From assembly GCF_032854445.1 (NCBI RefSeq), contig NC_088301.1, positions 32,782,402 through 32,846,401 on the forward strand: a stretch of 64,000 bases of DNA, read 5' to 3'. Shown here piece by piece: positions 22,301-34,299 of this stretch. Made by a program: the position numbers and the translations under genes. This stretch comes from Liolophura sinensis. Taxonomy: Eukaryota > Mollusca > Polyplacophora > Chitonida > Chitonidae. The notes under the pieces were generated by a model. It was not told the origin of the DNA. It did not search any database and was given only the letters and a program-made list of their open reading frames with translations. Numbering within the stretch: position 1 is the first letter of the stretch; each line of letters starts with the position of its first letter.

Positions 22301-25300
22301 CATGTAATTTTATTTATTTTCCATAGAATTGTAATCTTCGTTTTGAGAGTTACCTTTCATGTATCCATTGAGACTTTACAGTTACATTTGATCAACTACT
22401 TATTAATGCAGGTTTGAATCCAGTTCTGGTAGGTTTAATAGGCTGTTGCTCCAAGTCAGAATGTTGGCAGGGTACACATGGAAGGGCAGTGCTTGACTGT
22501 GGGCACCCCTTCTCTTCATCCATAAACCGTACCAGAGTTGTACTGTATGAAGATAAAATTCTTGCTATCAGTAAAGACCAGTCACATAAGGTTTTATTTA
22601 AGTTTTTACTTATGTCTAGCGTTGTAGAAAGTCAAATTTTCAGATCCAGGTGAGAGATGATACGGAGTAATGGTTACCTGCACACAGGCAACATTTGTTG
22701 TCCATTTTTGAAGATTCCAGCAGCAAAAGCATGTGACCCCAAAAAGGTGTCACGGCGTCCATTTTGTATGTACTCATGTGACACTTAATTCCTTAGATGC
22801 TGATTAATTGATGTATCTCGTCCCACAGATGAGCGAAATCTTGGGCTAGGCTCATTTGTTTCTGGCTTTTTTGTTGCCCAGAATTAAACAATCTGAATCT
22901 TTGGATTAAGTGTTCTAGACTCAGGAATTCTTCTCCTGGTACTTACACTCAAGTAAATTTCGAGGATCAAGAAATCTCGTTTTCTCAACAAATGTTGTCC
23001 CTGTGCAGAAGGCTTTAATATCTGATATCTTGCCTGTTTGTTTTTGAGAGGTTTGTACAGGTTGGTGACAGGGTGACCCAGTTTGACAGCACAATCTGTG
23101 AAGTTGCCAGTGACAAAGCCGCTGTGAAAATCACAAGTCCATTTGATGGAGTTGTTTGTAAGCTGTACTATGAAGAGGATGACACAGCTAAAGTTGGCAA
23201 ACCCCTGGTGGATATAGAGCTCGATGAAGGCGTGTCAGGTTGGTTGGATTCTCAAGATAAACTTATGAAGAAATAAATGTTAAACCTAGTATCTGTTGTA
23301 AAGATGAAGATATTGAAAAGTTGAATCATCACTGCAATAATGAAAGCTGAAGCTTCCACACAAGTATAAAAGGAAGCAACAGCTGTCATTATTTGACTAA
23401 AAAGGAAAAATGGAAACCACTACATGTTTGCCGTCAATTTTATGATTTCTTTATTAGTGAATGCAAGTGGTCACTGTTATCAAACATGTCCAATGCATAT
23501 CCCTGTGAAGGGCTCCAGTTAATTTTTCAGCCGTTTCTCACGGCATGGGTTTTCACTCATGCCTTTAAGACAGTGTTGCGCAAAAGGATAACCTGTATGA
23601 GTAAAATTTTTATGTATTAAATCTGTTTTTCTTTTCATGCCTTCAAAGTTTTGCAGTCACTTTCTGGGCAGAGGCGGAGTGTGATAGGTCGACAACGCTA
23701 TCAGAAATGTTCAGTAAAATATTCCAGACATTCTTCCAAGAACTGTTTCTATTGTCGACAAAAGGTGACTTTTGAGTCAGTATTCCACTTCAATTTTGGT
23801 ACGAGAATTGATATGGAATGAAAATCAGTAGAAACGGTAGTTTGGATTGGCTGGTTTGAAGTACACTGTTCAATCAAAGAGCCAGACAAAAAATTATAGC
23901 TGCGCATTGACGCACAGCACACCTGTTTCCTCCTGCAGAGACTGATACACATGTAGGCAACAATGGCTATTCCAACAAGTGGGAGGAAACCAGAACCCAT
24001 GACCATCCGCAGGCTGCTGGCAGACCTTCCCACGTACAGCCGGAGAGGAAGCCAGCACGAGCTGAACTCACAGCATCCGCATTGGTGAGAGGCGTGTTAA
24101 ACCTCTCGACCACGGAGGCCCCCCAGAAGATGCATTTGCCATTGGCCATGTTACATTTGTCCCTTGTTTCAGTATTTGCTTGTATTGCAGTATTTGCTTG
24201 TATTGCAGTATTTGCTCCTGTAGAGGATGAACAGGATGTCCAGGTGACTTCAAACATTGGAGTTTTGGAAGAAGCCATAGGATTCAGTGGCTCCAAAGTG
24301 TTGACGACTCCAGCTGTTAGGAGGTTGGCTGCAGAAAATAACGTGAGTTAATATAACATCAGTTGAATGATGTTTAGGATAAATGAATGACTGTGGCTTA
24401 ATGCAACATTGGCAGTTTGGGAGTCAAGGTGGTAGAGGTAGGTGGGTTGGAACCTGTATTTTGACCATACAACTGAACAGGTGGTTTTGTTCAGTTATTA
24501 TTCAGTGTTTTTTGTGTGGTTTGTAGTTTACTCCAGATGTTGACTTGAACTGGCCTTAAGGCCACATAGTATGCACAGAGTCATGGGTGTTGTCTTGTTT
24601 AACAGAACTGACAACTACACTATAACACGTTCGTGAACTTTAGGGTTTGTAGAGTTCATAAAATTTGCCAAAGGAAAGTCTCTGGCCAGGAAATGCAGAA
24701 ATTCATTGTAGGATTACAGTGCAACAGGGATGACAAGAATACAGAACACACTATGCTGTACACGCTTTGCTGCAGAGTGTGGAAAATAAATATTTCATTT
24801 CCACAGTGCAGCTTGGCATGGCGGTCAGCAAACTTCACAAGGAGCAACGCTAAATGGCTTTTGTAAAAGAAAAGTAATTAGTGGTGGATATAAAACTTTG
24901 AATTCATCATCTTTTCACCTCACTTTATTATAAGTTTTTCTTTCCAAGCCTTCATCCTATAACTTTGGAATCCTCTATAATTGTGATGTGACATGATTTT
25001 ATATACATGTACATATAACCCTCTTTTTTAAGATCAACTTGAGTGACATCCTAGGAACAGGGAAAGATGGCAGAATACTGAAAGAAGATTTACTGCGTTA
25101 TTTGGAGTCGGGGAAAGCAAGTAAGTCACTGTGTCACATTGCTGGCCAATTGCATGTAGTTATAAAGTCTTTGTGTCACATTGCTAGCCAAGTACATGTA
25201 GTTATAAAGTTACTGTGTCACGTTGCTAGCCAAGTACATGTAGTAGTTATAAAGTCACTGTGTCACATTGCTGGCCAAGTACATGTAGTTATAAAGTCAC

Positions 25301-28300
25301 TGTGTCACATTGCTGGCTAAGTGCATGTAGTTATAAAGTCTTTGTGTCACATTGCTGGCCAAACAGTTATAAGGTCATTGTCAAAAACAACTACATGTAA
25401 GCCTTGACAAAAAGACACATTTAAATCCTACTTCTGTTAGCTGTCCTCAAAATCACCACTACCCAAGATAACCTCAAATCCACTAGCCACTGTCAAAAAG
25501 CTACATGTGTGAATCCAGTTTTGGCTAGCTGACCAGAAATCCAGAAGTCATAGACTTGGATTCAAAAATGGTGTTTTGCCCATGATGCCCTCATGTAATA
25601 ACATAAAATTCATGGTGTCATGGTTGTTTGCCTCTGACTCTGGATGGTGCACTAATATAAAATGTGACTGTAAGTGGCTTAAGTGAAATAATTTCAAGTA
25701 CAACAGAAAAAAACTATTTAGGATTAGTATCTGACTCCAATATCAAAATATCTGTTACTGTGTTTTCTGTTTTAATTTAACGCTATAAAAGGGACATTCC
25801 CAAAGGTTTGTTTTATCACTTTTTAGATCTATGTAGCATTTTATAAGAGAAGAGAGTAGTTTCTTTAGAATTTAGAATTTGGGGAGATTAGTAATATCTG
25901 CCATACTGTCTCTAACAGCGATAATGTCCAGTTGAAATAATTTGGATATAAGTCAATAAGGACTACTGTTATTTATTATTTAATTTTTTTTTTAGTACCT
26001 GTGATCAAAATAGCAAAGGAGCCACATGTACCCCCTACATCACCTGTTAAAGCTAAATCTAAGCCTCCTGGACCTGCACCCACACAGCCAGTTATCTCCC
26101 CTGGTAAAGATGTGACGCAGCCTATCAGAGGAATGAAGAAGACAATGGTGAAGACAATGACAGCTGCGCTGTCCATACCGCACTTTGGTTACTGTGACGA
26201 GATTAATATGACCTCGCTGGTCGCTCTCAGAGCTGCCCTAAGAGCCATGGCTGATCAACGAGGAGTCAAGTTTTCATTTATGCCAATTTTTCTAAAGGTA
26301 TGTTGCATTAAAGCCTCAAACATATCAAGAATTAATGAGAACATATTGAGTCTTAGACTTCAAACAGTTATGTATATAGCTGTGTTACAGTTGCATATAT
26401 TGCTATGTTACAGTTGTGTACCCTAATTTCTCAACCTTTTCTCATTTCAGAGAGCAACTTACAGTGCAATCTATGCACATTTTTAGGATGATCTTGGATG
26501 CAAAACTATATTGGTTGGGCTGGCCAATTTCAGCCCAATTTCAAGTACAATTTTATCAGTCTACACAGAATAATGCCTTCAGAATATGCTTGAATAAACA
26601 TTTTGTAAGGATACAAAAAGATGGAAAACTTATAGTATATTGTTATGTTACCGTGGCATATATTGCTGTTACAATTGCACATATTACTATGTTACAGCTG
26701 CATATATTGTTGATGTAAGTCTTCAACCTTTTTGCATGTTTACAAGACGTTTATTCAAGAATGTTCTGAGAGCATTATTCCGTGTAGACTGATAAAATTA
26801 TACTAATTGTGAAGCCCTGAAATTGGCCAATTCAACCAATGTAGTTTTGTCTCCAAAATCAAATTAAAAAGATGCATAAAAGGCACTGTAAGTTACTTTA
26901 TTGTAAGCAAAAAGGTTTAGGCAATAGGGTATGTCACTGTTGCAAATATTGCTATGTTACTAATGTCAGATCTCTGTTGCCGACCTTTTGCCAGTTAGAA
27001 GTAACACCTCCAAAGATGCTGCTAGTTGGAGAGTTCAAACTTTAGTACCGACCATAATCCTTGTTTCAATACACAGATGAATGAACAAGCTGACTTTTCA
27101 AAGTATTGATGCAAGAATTCCATTGGTCCACCAACAGACAGCTCAGAGCAGTTGTTTCAGACATGTTAGTGAAAATCAGTGTTGATAACAGCAGCTAGAT
27201 CTGACTTATATGAATTGAAATTATTGTACGTGAGAGATGCAAATTCATTCCTAAGCCATGTAGGTAATACCACAGATATAAAAAAAGAAGAAATATTTCT
27301 GGATTTATGGCATAGTATATTTATATTTGACTGATAGACTGAACTGAAGACAAAGCAAGTTACAGAATACTTTAATATCAAAGATTAAAAATGATGATGT
27401 TTTAATATTATTTGAACTATGCTTTTAATGCTGAACAGAAGTGATTTACAAGCATATCATCATTTTATGATGGTATGAAGGATGTGTCTTAAAAAATGTC
27501 ATAATAGATAAGGCAGACATGAGGTCAGGTGAGGCAATTTTGGCTGGAATGGTTTCAAAAGCACTAGTACAGCATCACTTGTGGTTACAGCACCATTGCT
27601 GACTTCAGTAGTTAAAGCAACAGGTCACTGCAACGTTGACCAACTTTGTTATTTATCTGTAGTATTATCTGGTAAAGTGCTTTGGTTTATTTTAAAGGGC
27701 TCTCCAATGAATGATTGATGTGACTGCTGTCACATATGTCCTTCATGCAAATTGTTGAGTACAGCATTAAACACCAGTTAAAAAGAATAAATGGCTGGAT
27801 TTGTGGCTATTGATTGCTTACACTTGCTGTAACATGGACAAAAAATATAAATAAAGGAAAGGTGTGTCCGTGTGACATGTGAATTAGGCATTGATACTAT
27901 ACAAGTTGGTTATAATTTTCAAAAGCAATTTAGATTACTAGTATATCAATTCTTATCATATGATTTTGCTTGTTATGATTTGTGATATTTTTAACAGGCT
28001 GCATCCTTAGCATTACAAGAGTTCCCTATTTTGAATTCCTCGTTGGATGAAAATTGTCAAAACATCACGTACAAGGTAAATCTTTACTGTCTAGAGATAT
28101 GTCTGTCATATATTTGTCCTGTGATATCACATGGGTTGTTGTTGATTCAAAAGAGACGCAGAGATTAATTTGTGGATTTTTGAGGGTCAGAAGGAGAAGC
28201 TGTTGTTTTAAAGGAAGGTAGTCCTCAGTGTTTTTTGGTGCAAGAGTTGCTTCCCTGTCCAAGAGGGCTGCAGAATTGAAGACATCCTGATTTTCATATT

Positions 28301-31300
28301 ACTACTGCCATTAGACAAAGCATATTTATATGGCGAAGAAATTTCGTCTGTCAGTACATGTGTTTGTCATTATTTGCGTTAGGGTTACAAATATATCTCT
28401 ATTTATTATACACACTTGTATCTCTATATACTTTCCAGACCTAAGTGGGAAGGTCTGCAGCAACCTGTGGATGGTTATGGGTTTCCCCTAGGCTCTGCCC
28501 GGTTTCCTCCCACTATAATGCTGGCTGGCGTCGTATAAGTGAAATATTCTTGAGTATGGCATAAAACACCAATCAAATTAAATTAAATTAAATCTCTGTG
28601 TATGGTACACACTTCTAACTCTATGTATTATACACACTTCCCAGCTTCAGTGATATTATGTAGTAAATGGCAGCTGTCCAACATGGAATCATATATAGGT
28701 TTGCTAATAGATCTTTATGTTCGATCTCTCAGTGATGTCATCACAGCACTATTCATCATCGCCTCTATTTGTTCTCACTGTGCACATGGAACTCATTTAT
28801 ATAGAGCCTTGCATCTATTTGTTCTCACTGTGCACATGGAACTCATTTACATAGAGCCTTGCATCTATTAGTTCTCATTGTGCATCTGGAACTCATTTAT
28901 TTAGAGCCTTGCATCTATTTGTTTTCACTGTACACACTCACCTTTATATAGAGCCTTGTTGCTATTTGTTCTCACTGTACACACCCACATTTATATAGAG
29001 CCTTACCTCTATTTGTTCTCTCTGCGCACACTCACATTCATATAGAGCCTCGCCTCTATTTGTTCTCACTGTGCACACTCACATATATATAGGGCCTCAC
29101 CTCTGTTTGTTCTCACTGTGCACACTCACATTTATATAGAGCCTCGCCTCTATTTGTTCTCACTGTGCACACTCACATTTATATAGAGCCTCACCTCTAT
29201 TTGTTCTCACTGTGCACACTCATATGTATATAGGGCTTCGCCTCTCTTTGTTCTCACTGTGCACACTCACCTTTATATAGGGCCTCATCTCTATTTTTTC
29301 TCACTGTGCACACTCACATTTATATAGAGCTTAACCTCTATTTGTTCTCACTGTGCGCACTCAGATTTATATAGGGCTTCGCCTCTATTTGTTCTCACTG
29401 TGCACACTCACCTTTATATAGGGCCTCATCTCTATTTGTTCTCACTGTGCACACTCACATTTATATAGAGCCTCGCCTCTATTTGTTCTCACTGTGCACA
29501 CTCACATTCATATAGGGCCTCGCCTCTATTTGTTCTCACTGTGCACACTCACATTCATATAGGGCCTCACCTCTATTTGTTCTCTCTGCACACACTCACA
29601 TTCATATAGAGCCTCGCCTCTATTTGTTCTCACTGTGCACACTCACATTCATCTAGAGCCTCGTCTCTGTTTGTTCTCACTGTGCACACTCATATTTGTC
29701 CCTTTTCACAGTTTTCATGTTAACCAGGTTGCCAGTTTCTCCAGGTCTTCTACATGTGTATGTTGTTTTAGATTTTGGTGGATACGTAGATACAGAGGTG
29801 ATGTGTCAGCCTTTCCGTGGTTGCAAGTTAACAAGATTGCCCTGTATTTACTGAACAGATAGCTATATATTTGTTTGGACTTATGTTGGGTTAACTTTCT
29901 TTTTTTTTTCTTTTCCTCTGTCAGGCATCACATAATATAGGTATTGCCATGGACACACCACAGGGGCTTTTAGTCCCTTGTGTGAAAAATGTCCAATCAT
30001 TGAGTGTGTTTGAAATAGCTGCAGAACTGAACCGCCTCCAGGAACGGGGGTCAGGAGGGGAGCTGGGACCTGAGGACCTGACAGGTGTCACCTTCACATT
30101 ATCTAACATTGGCACAGTAAGTCTCAGAGCAGTTTGTTTCCAGCTACAAAAGCAGTTTATTAGATTACATGTGGATTTTTACGTTCTTGAACAGTGATAA
30201 TAATAAATAATAGTTTTTTATCAAAAAATTGTTTACTGTTGTCTGTGTGATGAGCATGGTAATCATTTTTTGCATGATTCGGATGTTATTTGTGAACTGA
30301 TACCCATTATTGCTATGCTTTTATAGAAGTGCCTGGAGAAGACTAAAATATCAAATTGTTCACCACTATGTCAGTCACGTTTTTCATGATAACCATAGTC
30401 TGCCTCACTCAAATTTTTATTCACATTTGAGAATATTTTTCCAATCATTGAACATTCACTGTTGAACATTCGTTGTGAAACCAGCTCTCAGTGGTTTGGC
30501 AGGAGTATTGTCAGGAGTTTTGTCATACACATTCAGTGAATTAATTTCTTATTGTGTTGAACACCATTCTTATAAATATATCAGGCGTTCTCTCCGGCCG
30601 TAAGTGGGAAGGTCTTCCAGTGATGTTCGGGTGGTCGTGGGTTTCCCCTGGGCTCTGCCCAGGTTTCTCCCACCATAATGCATGCCGCCAGTGTATAAGT
30701 GAAATATTCTTGATTACGGCGAAAAACACCAATGAAATGAATAAATGAATATGAATACATCACATTTGATTCATTTGACTTCAGCTCCATTGAACAGCTT
30801 TACATAATATATGGCAATAATGACTCTGTGTAGAGAGGATTGTTAATATCAAGCTGTGTAAGGCACAGTCCAGGCTGTACATTTGACTTCATCTGTTATT
30901 TGCAAGAGGAAGTCTTCTCTGTAGCTCCTGGCTTTTCTGTGTCAGTAAACCTGACTGACCTCAAATTGTATAAATAAAACATACCTACATGTACGAATGG
31001 CATAAAGAATATCTGTTGAATACATTGGATGTATCTGATTCCCCTGTTCTGGATCATTGCCCTGAAGTGCTGGTCTCACCACAGGTTAAGCCAACTCTTA
31101 ATTGATTCGTCCACAGCTTAAAGTCAGAAGGTTTGTCAAGTACCTGGCGAAGGGCGTGAGTTACTAAGTGCTCATTTTTATTGAAAAGTTCTTAGAGTAT
31201 GGCGTTTAAGACATAAATACATCAAAAATGAATAAATATACAGAGAAATAAATCTTCTTCCAGATTGGTGGAACATATACCAAACCGGTGATTTTGCCAC

Positions 31301-32365
31301 CAGCTGTGGCTATTGGAGCTGTGGGAAAAATACAGGTAGGTAGCTAGATATTTACATATTCCTGAAAACAATTAAAATAATTTAAACGATAAACACTAAC
31401 TTGAAGTGTTTGTTGGTTCTTTTTGTGGTCATACTGTACTTAATTTTATTTAAACAGAAACTGTTAAATCAAAATACAAACTGTCAGACATTGTCTAGGT
31501 GTTGTACAGACGAAAACCAATCAGCTTTAAACTGCAATGTGAGGTATCTAATTGCCTGAAATACATGTTAAGCACTTAGACCATAGAACTGACAGGCTTG
31601 TAACAAATATGCTGGAGGAAGTCGTATCTGGTAGCCACACTCTATATTGACTTGTGGCTGAAAAGATCAAGCCCCTCTCCTGACATTTGTGTGATTTGAT
31701 CCTAATTAAGTCTTCATAAAGTACCATTCAGAATCATTGTTTCAAGGAAAAGACTAAAATGAAGTATGTATTAGACGAAAGTCCATTAAACCCTATACAG
31801 CGCATCAGATCAGTTTGTCTGTTAATATTAGAATGTTTCCATCTCAGTACAAGGCTCCTAAAACGTCAGATTCTACTGTGGCCTTCCTCTGGGGTCTGTC
31901 TGGTTTACTCCCAACATAATGCTTGCCGGCGTCGTGTACTGTTGGATTTGTATTGTTTCTGAACCACCGATGAGTATTGCATCTTCGCAGGAAAGCTCAC
32001 AATTCAGCTATGACATTTTTTTTTAGAGGTCCACTGTTGCCTAGATCATTGGTTCAAAACCAGGAGTGGCCTTGTTTTTTTTTTTGGTTGGTGGAGGGGG
32101 GGGGCTTATATTTCAATGACCCATGTGTTTTTAATATAACTTATGGATGAGTAAAAATATGCTTTATTTAACAAGATAAAACTTTTTTTCTCCCCAGGAA
32201 TTACCCAGGTTTAATGCTGAGGGAAACATCTACAAAGCCCACATTATGCAAATTAGCTGGTCAGCTGACCACCGAATTATCGACGGGGCTACCATGGCGA
32301 GATTTTCCAATATGTGGAAAAAATACCTGGAAAATCCTTCCTCAATGATTTTGGATCTGAAATGA
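19327..32365 (+). CDS. DBT: Branched-chain 2-oxoacid dehydrogenase E2 (dihydrolipoyl transacylase, DBT)
   Basis: Mitochondrial core subunit that transfers branched acyl groups from lipoate to CoA in valine, leucine and isoleucine breakdown. Eleven exons join in phase: 19327-19398, 19935-20055, 21527-21602, 23051-23238, 24173-24342 (start ambiguous), 25033-25120, 25996-26297, 27998-28075, 29925-30116, 31264-31335, 32198-32365. With the first exon 5 acceptor the protein is 508 residues; with later ones it is 502, 496 or 491 (human is about 482). The N-terminus is Arg-rich and without acids, as for mitochondrial import. Then come the lipoyl domain (residues ~68-145, lipoyl lysine in [12 protein letters not shown]112), the E1/E3-binding domain ([13 protein letters not shown] to [13 protein letters not shown]), a Pro/Lys linker, and the catalytic domain with SADHRIIDG (H478, D482) and PHFGYCDEI. 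No frame breaks. A second in-frame ATG lies two codons downstream of the first. Confidence 0.97.
19795..19890 (+). repeat. Diverged SINE family 1 tail in DBT intron 1
   Basis: GAGAAATATTGAGTATGGTG, then TTAAACCCCAATCAAATGAA and TAAAT, match the tail domain. The rest is lost. Confidence 0.5.
20340..21430 (+). repeat. Old diverged tandem repeat in DBT intron 2
   Basis: Four or five blocks share the same word order at irregular 165-250 bp spacing: AAAACCAG(C/A)...AT(C)CATGCA..., TTTGCATATTTAATGAATTC, CTGATTGGTTG(T/G)TG, TGCAATA, GCTGTAAATATTGTCTG, AAATTTTGTG(C/T). Examples start near 20,515, 20,670, 20,775, 21,030 and 21,185. The copies are strongly diverged, so the boundaries are approximate. 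Confidence 0.45.
21603..23050. other. DBT intron 3, no gene seen
   Basis: AT-rich intron with a poly-T run at 22,271. Open frames (21,990-22,187; 22,414-22,653) resemble no family. The exon 4 acceptor at 23,050 was chosen because the alternative AG two bases earlier would create a stop at the split Trp codon. Confidence 0.5.
23979..24124 (-). repeat. SINE family 1 ending about 50 bp before DBT exon 5
   Basis: GTGGGAGGAAACCAGAACCC, ATGACCATCCGCAGGCTGCT, CCGGAGAGGAAGCCAGCACG and GACCACGGAGGCCCC: body and head in reverse orientation, tail domain missing. Its head end abuts the polypyrimidine region of the exon 5 acceptor. Confidence 0.85.
24171..24223 (+). repeat. In-frame 18-bp repeat carrying successive 3' splice acceptors
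   Basis: AGTATTTGCTTGTATTGC occurs twice, followed by a third partial AGTATTTGCTCCTGT. Each copy starts with an AG that could end DBT intron 4 (exon starts 24,173; 24,191; 24,209), and a fourth AG gives 24,224. All four keep the reading frame and would change the linker by 6, 12 or 17 residues (repeat peptide VFACIA). The best polypyrimidine tract (TTTGTCCCTTGTTTCAG) belongs to the first. Confidence 0.75.
25124..25375 (+). repeat. 42-bp minisatellite at the 5' end of DBT intron 6
   Basis: About six copies of a unit containing GTCACTGTGTCACATTGCTG and GCCAAGTACATGTAGTTATA. The first copy begins within the donor sequence itself, a few bases after the GT at 25,121. The period is 14 codons and the exon 6 frame stays open through five copies. 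Confidence 0.9.
26298..27997. other. DBT intron 7, low-complexity and SINE remnants
   Basis: Contains recurring TTACAGTTGCATATATTGCT words at 26,387-26,420, 26,640-26,712 and 26,930-26,960, and a partial inverted duplication. CATTTTTAGGATGATCTTGG...TTGGTTGGGCTGG near 26,477-26,525 is mirrored by ATTGGCCAATTCAACCAATG...GATGCATAAAAGG near 26,820-26,885. 27,690-27,793 is a SINE family 1 tail relic (TGTTGAGTACAGCATTAAAC). Confidence 0.45.
28440..28593 (+). repeat. SINE family 1 in DBT intron 8
   Basis: CTAAGTGGGAAGGTCTGCAG, GGATGGTTATGGGTTTCCCC and CACTATAATGCTGGC, ending in AATTAAATTAAATTAAAT. Body and tail only; the head is missing. Confidence 0.85.
28761..29695 (+). repeat. 47-bp minisatellite in DBT intron 8, about 20 copies
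   Basis: The unit contains CCTCTATTTGTTCTCACTGT, GCACACTCACATTTATATAG and AGCCTCG. The first two copies are about 50 bp long with CACATGGAACTCATTT, an older variant at the left edge. The array ends about 230 bp before exon 9. Confidence 0.95.
30591..30752 (+). repeat. SINE family 1 in DBT intron 9
   Basis: TCTCCGGCCGTAAGTGGGAA, GGTGGTCGTGGGTTTCCCC and AAACACCAATGAAATGAATA. Body and tail; the head is missing. Confidence 0.85.
31100..31245 (+). repeat. Diverged SINE relic just upstream of DBT exon 10
   Basis: GTCAGAAGGTTTGTCAAGTA, CCTGGCGAAGGGCG and TTAGAGTATGGCGTTTAAGA with an AATAAAT tail. It ends about 20 bp before the exon 10 acceptor. Confidence 0.45.
31873..31942 (+). repeat. SINE family 1 fragment in DBT intron 10
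   Basis: CTACTGTGGCCTTCCTCTGG then TCCCAACATAATGCTTGCCG and GCGTCGTGTA match the central domain only. Confidence 0.6.
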
Positions 32366-32820
32366 GTCTTATTGAGTGCAAAGACATTTATTGCTGATAT
32401 AAACTGTGACAAGACAAATTGCTGGGAAGACGGTGCGTTTGTCACATGCAGACTGATAGTCACTGATAGTCAGTCCAGCATGAGATTTCAGGAACACTGT
32501 GAATACATTAGGTTGTGTGAATATTCCCCTCATTCTCTCTCTCTCTTTCTCTCTGTCTTTTTCTCTCTCTCTCTCTATATATACACATGTATTCTGGTGA
32601 ATTGAGTCTTGTACAGTACTTGTATATAATAGATTTTTGTCATTGGTTGCATGCTATCTGGAAAAGAAATCTCATTATCTCTGGCCTTTGTTACACATTA
32701 CAGTAATGATCATTTGTTGTGATTTGACAAACCAGGTGAGATTGTCAAGCTGAAATACATGTACATGTAGCTGCTACTTCAACGCCACACACATGGTCTA
32801 TTAAATTATAAAAGACGAGA

Positions 32821-32826
32821 AATAAA
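32821..32826 (+). promoter_or_regulatory. Candidate DBT polyadenylation signal
   Basis: AATAAA about 455 bp after the DBT stop codon, followed by further AATAAA copies at about 32,840. The predicted 3'UTR contains a (CT)n run near 32,534-32,575. Confidence 0.5.
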
Positions 32827-32999
32827 ATAAAAATTTGTGAATAAATACAAAATTATTGATGTGTGGTTCTAGTTTTTCAGTCTGACCAGTGAAATAAATG
32901 GACAAAATATACTTTGGAATCAAAATATTTTAGCTATTTAAAACTGATTTAAACACCCATGTTGTATTATAACATACTGGGTGAACGATAGTGCTAATG

Positions 33000-33182
33000 C
33001 TGTACTAGGTGGCAGAAGATTGATATTGTGGTTATGGTGTGCTAGGAGGATAGTGGTAGGAGGCTGATATGGTGTGCTAGGAGGATAGTGGCAGAAGATT
33101 GATATTGTGGTTATGGTGTGCTTGGAGGATAGTGGCAGAAGATTGATATTGTGGTTATGGTGTGCTAGGAGGATAGTGGCAG
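33000..33182 (+). repeat. 44-bp minisatellite downstream of DBT, about four copies
   Basis: The unit contains GTTATGGTGTGCTAGGAGGA, TAGTGGCAGAAGATTGATAT and TGTG. One copy is shortened. Open frames across it are repeat artefacts. Confidence 0.85.
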
Positions 33183-34202
33183 GCCAAATGTCAAGATTGC
33201 ATATTTCATATTGCATGTTGGTATATGGAATTGCTTTCATTTATTTTCGAAATATTTTTATCATAATACAAGGAATAGCATCTTTGCCGTTTGTGTGACA
33301 TTTTGTCTAAGATCCACAGACCATCATGCTTGGAGTGGAATATTCTGGAGAACAATCGCAGATTGAAATTGAATGAAACAAAATAAATTGTTATTGCAAA
33401 ATGAAACGCGTATATTCAGGACCAAGCTTTGAGCATTTGCCTGATCTGTTTTTTTTTTTGTTTTTTGTTTTTTTGGTGAAATTAATATGCGTACGCATTA
33501 GTTTTTTTCCACTGACTTTCTCAGGTGCAAACCCTATGGTTTTCTTCTACTCTTTGAAAAGTGTTTGAATTTGAAAATCTTAGTGTCTAATTCTTGTGCA
33601 AGTATATAACAAGTTGTCTAAATTCATTGAAAGTGATAAATTTCATTTTGTGTTCTTGCGTTAGGGCTAGATGGCGGGATGGTTTTTTGTAAATGGTAAC
33701 ATTGATTCTAACTGGTGTGTTATTGAGGAAGGACAGTGTGTTTGACGAACCTAGAAGATGACTTATATGCATGGGAATTCTTGTGCTGTATTCTTAGTTT
33801 TCGATAGACCTTTCTGAATACGATTTGCAGGCATGGATGTCTGGGATGATGGCATTTTTAATCGATACGTTTTTGTTACAATGTGACTGTCAATAAAGAA
33901 AATGGACATATCAAGAAATTCTTCTAGATTTAAGTGTTGCTGCGTTTTTTTTAGCTTAAAATTAAGAAAGTTGTTCTGTGATGATGTGGTTTTGGTGTGC
34001 TTTTGTGGGTATTAATATGGGACAAGGTTTGAAATTTTGACCCTTGGTACATGCACAAGGGTTATGAGAAACGCGTCGTATATCACCAAAATATTTTCAT
34101 CAGCCAGTTTACAAGGTGATGAACAAAACGTATGAACCAAACCTCAATATATCTCTCTCTTCAAATTATACATTGAAATGAGCCAAACTGACACCTCATA
34201 CG
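33183..34202. other. Intergenic stretch without a recognised gene
   Basis: AT-rich, with a T-rich run at 33,451-33,473. Short open frames resemble no family. Confidence 0.5.
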
Positions 34203-34203
34203 C

Positions 34204-34270
<67 letters not shown>

Positions 34271-34299
34271 CCTATATATATATATATATATATATACCT
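34203..34299. repeat. (TA)n microsatellite
   Basis: Almost pure TA dinucleotides, interrupted by AAATA near 34,214 and by GGCCTA near 34,269. The minus-strand open frame of Tyr-Ile repeats is an artefact. Confidence 0.95.

Noticed and set aside
29635-29862. ORF at the right edge of the 47-bp array
   Set aside because: Partly repeat and partly intron, with no family features.
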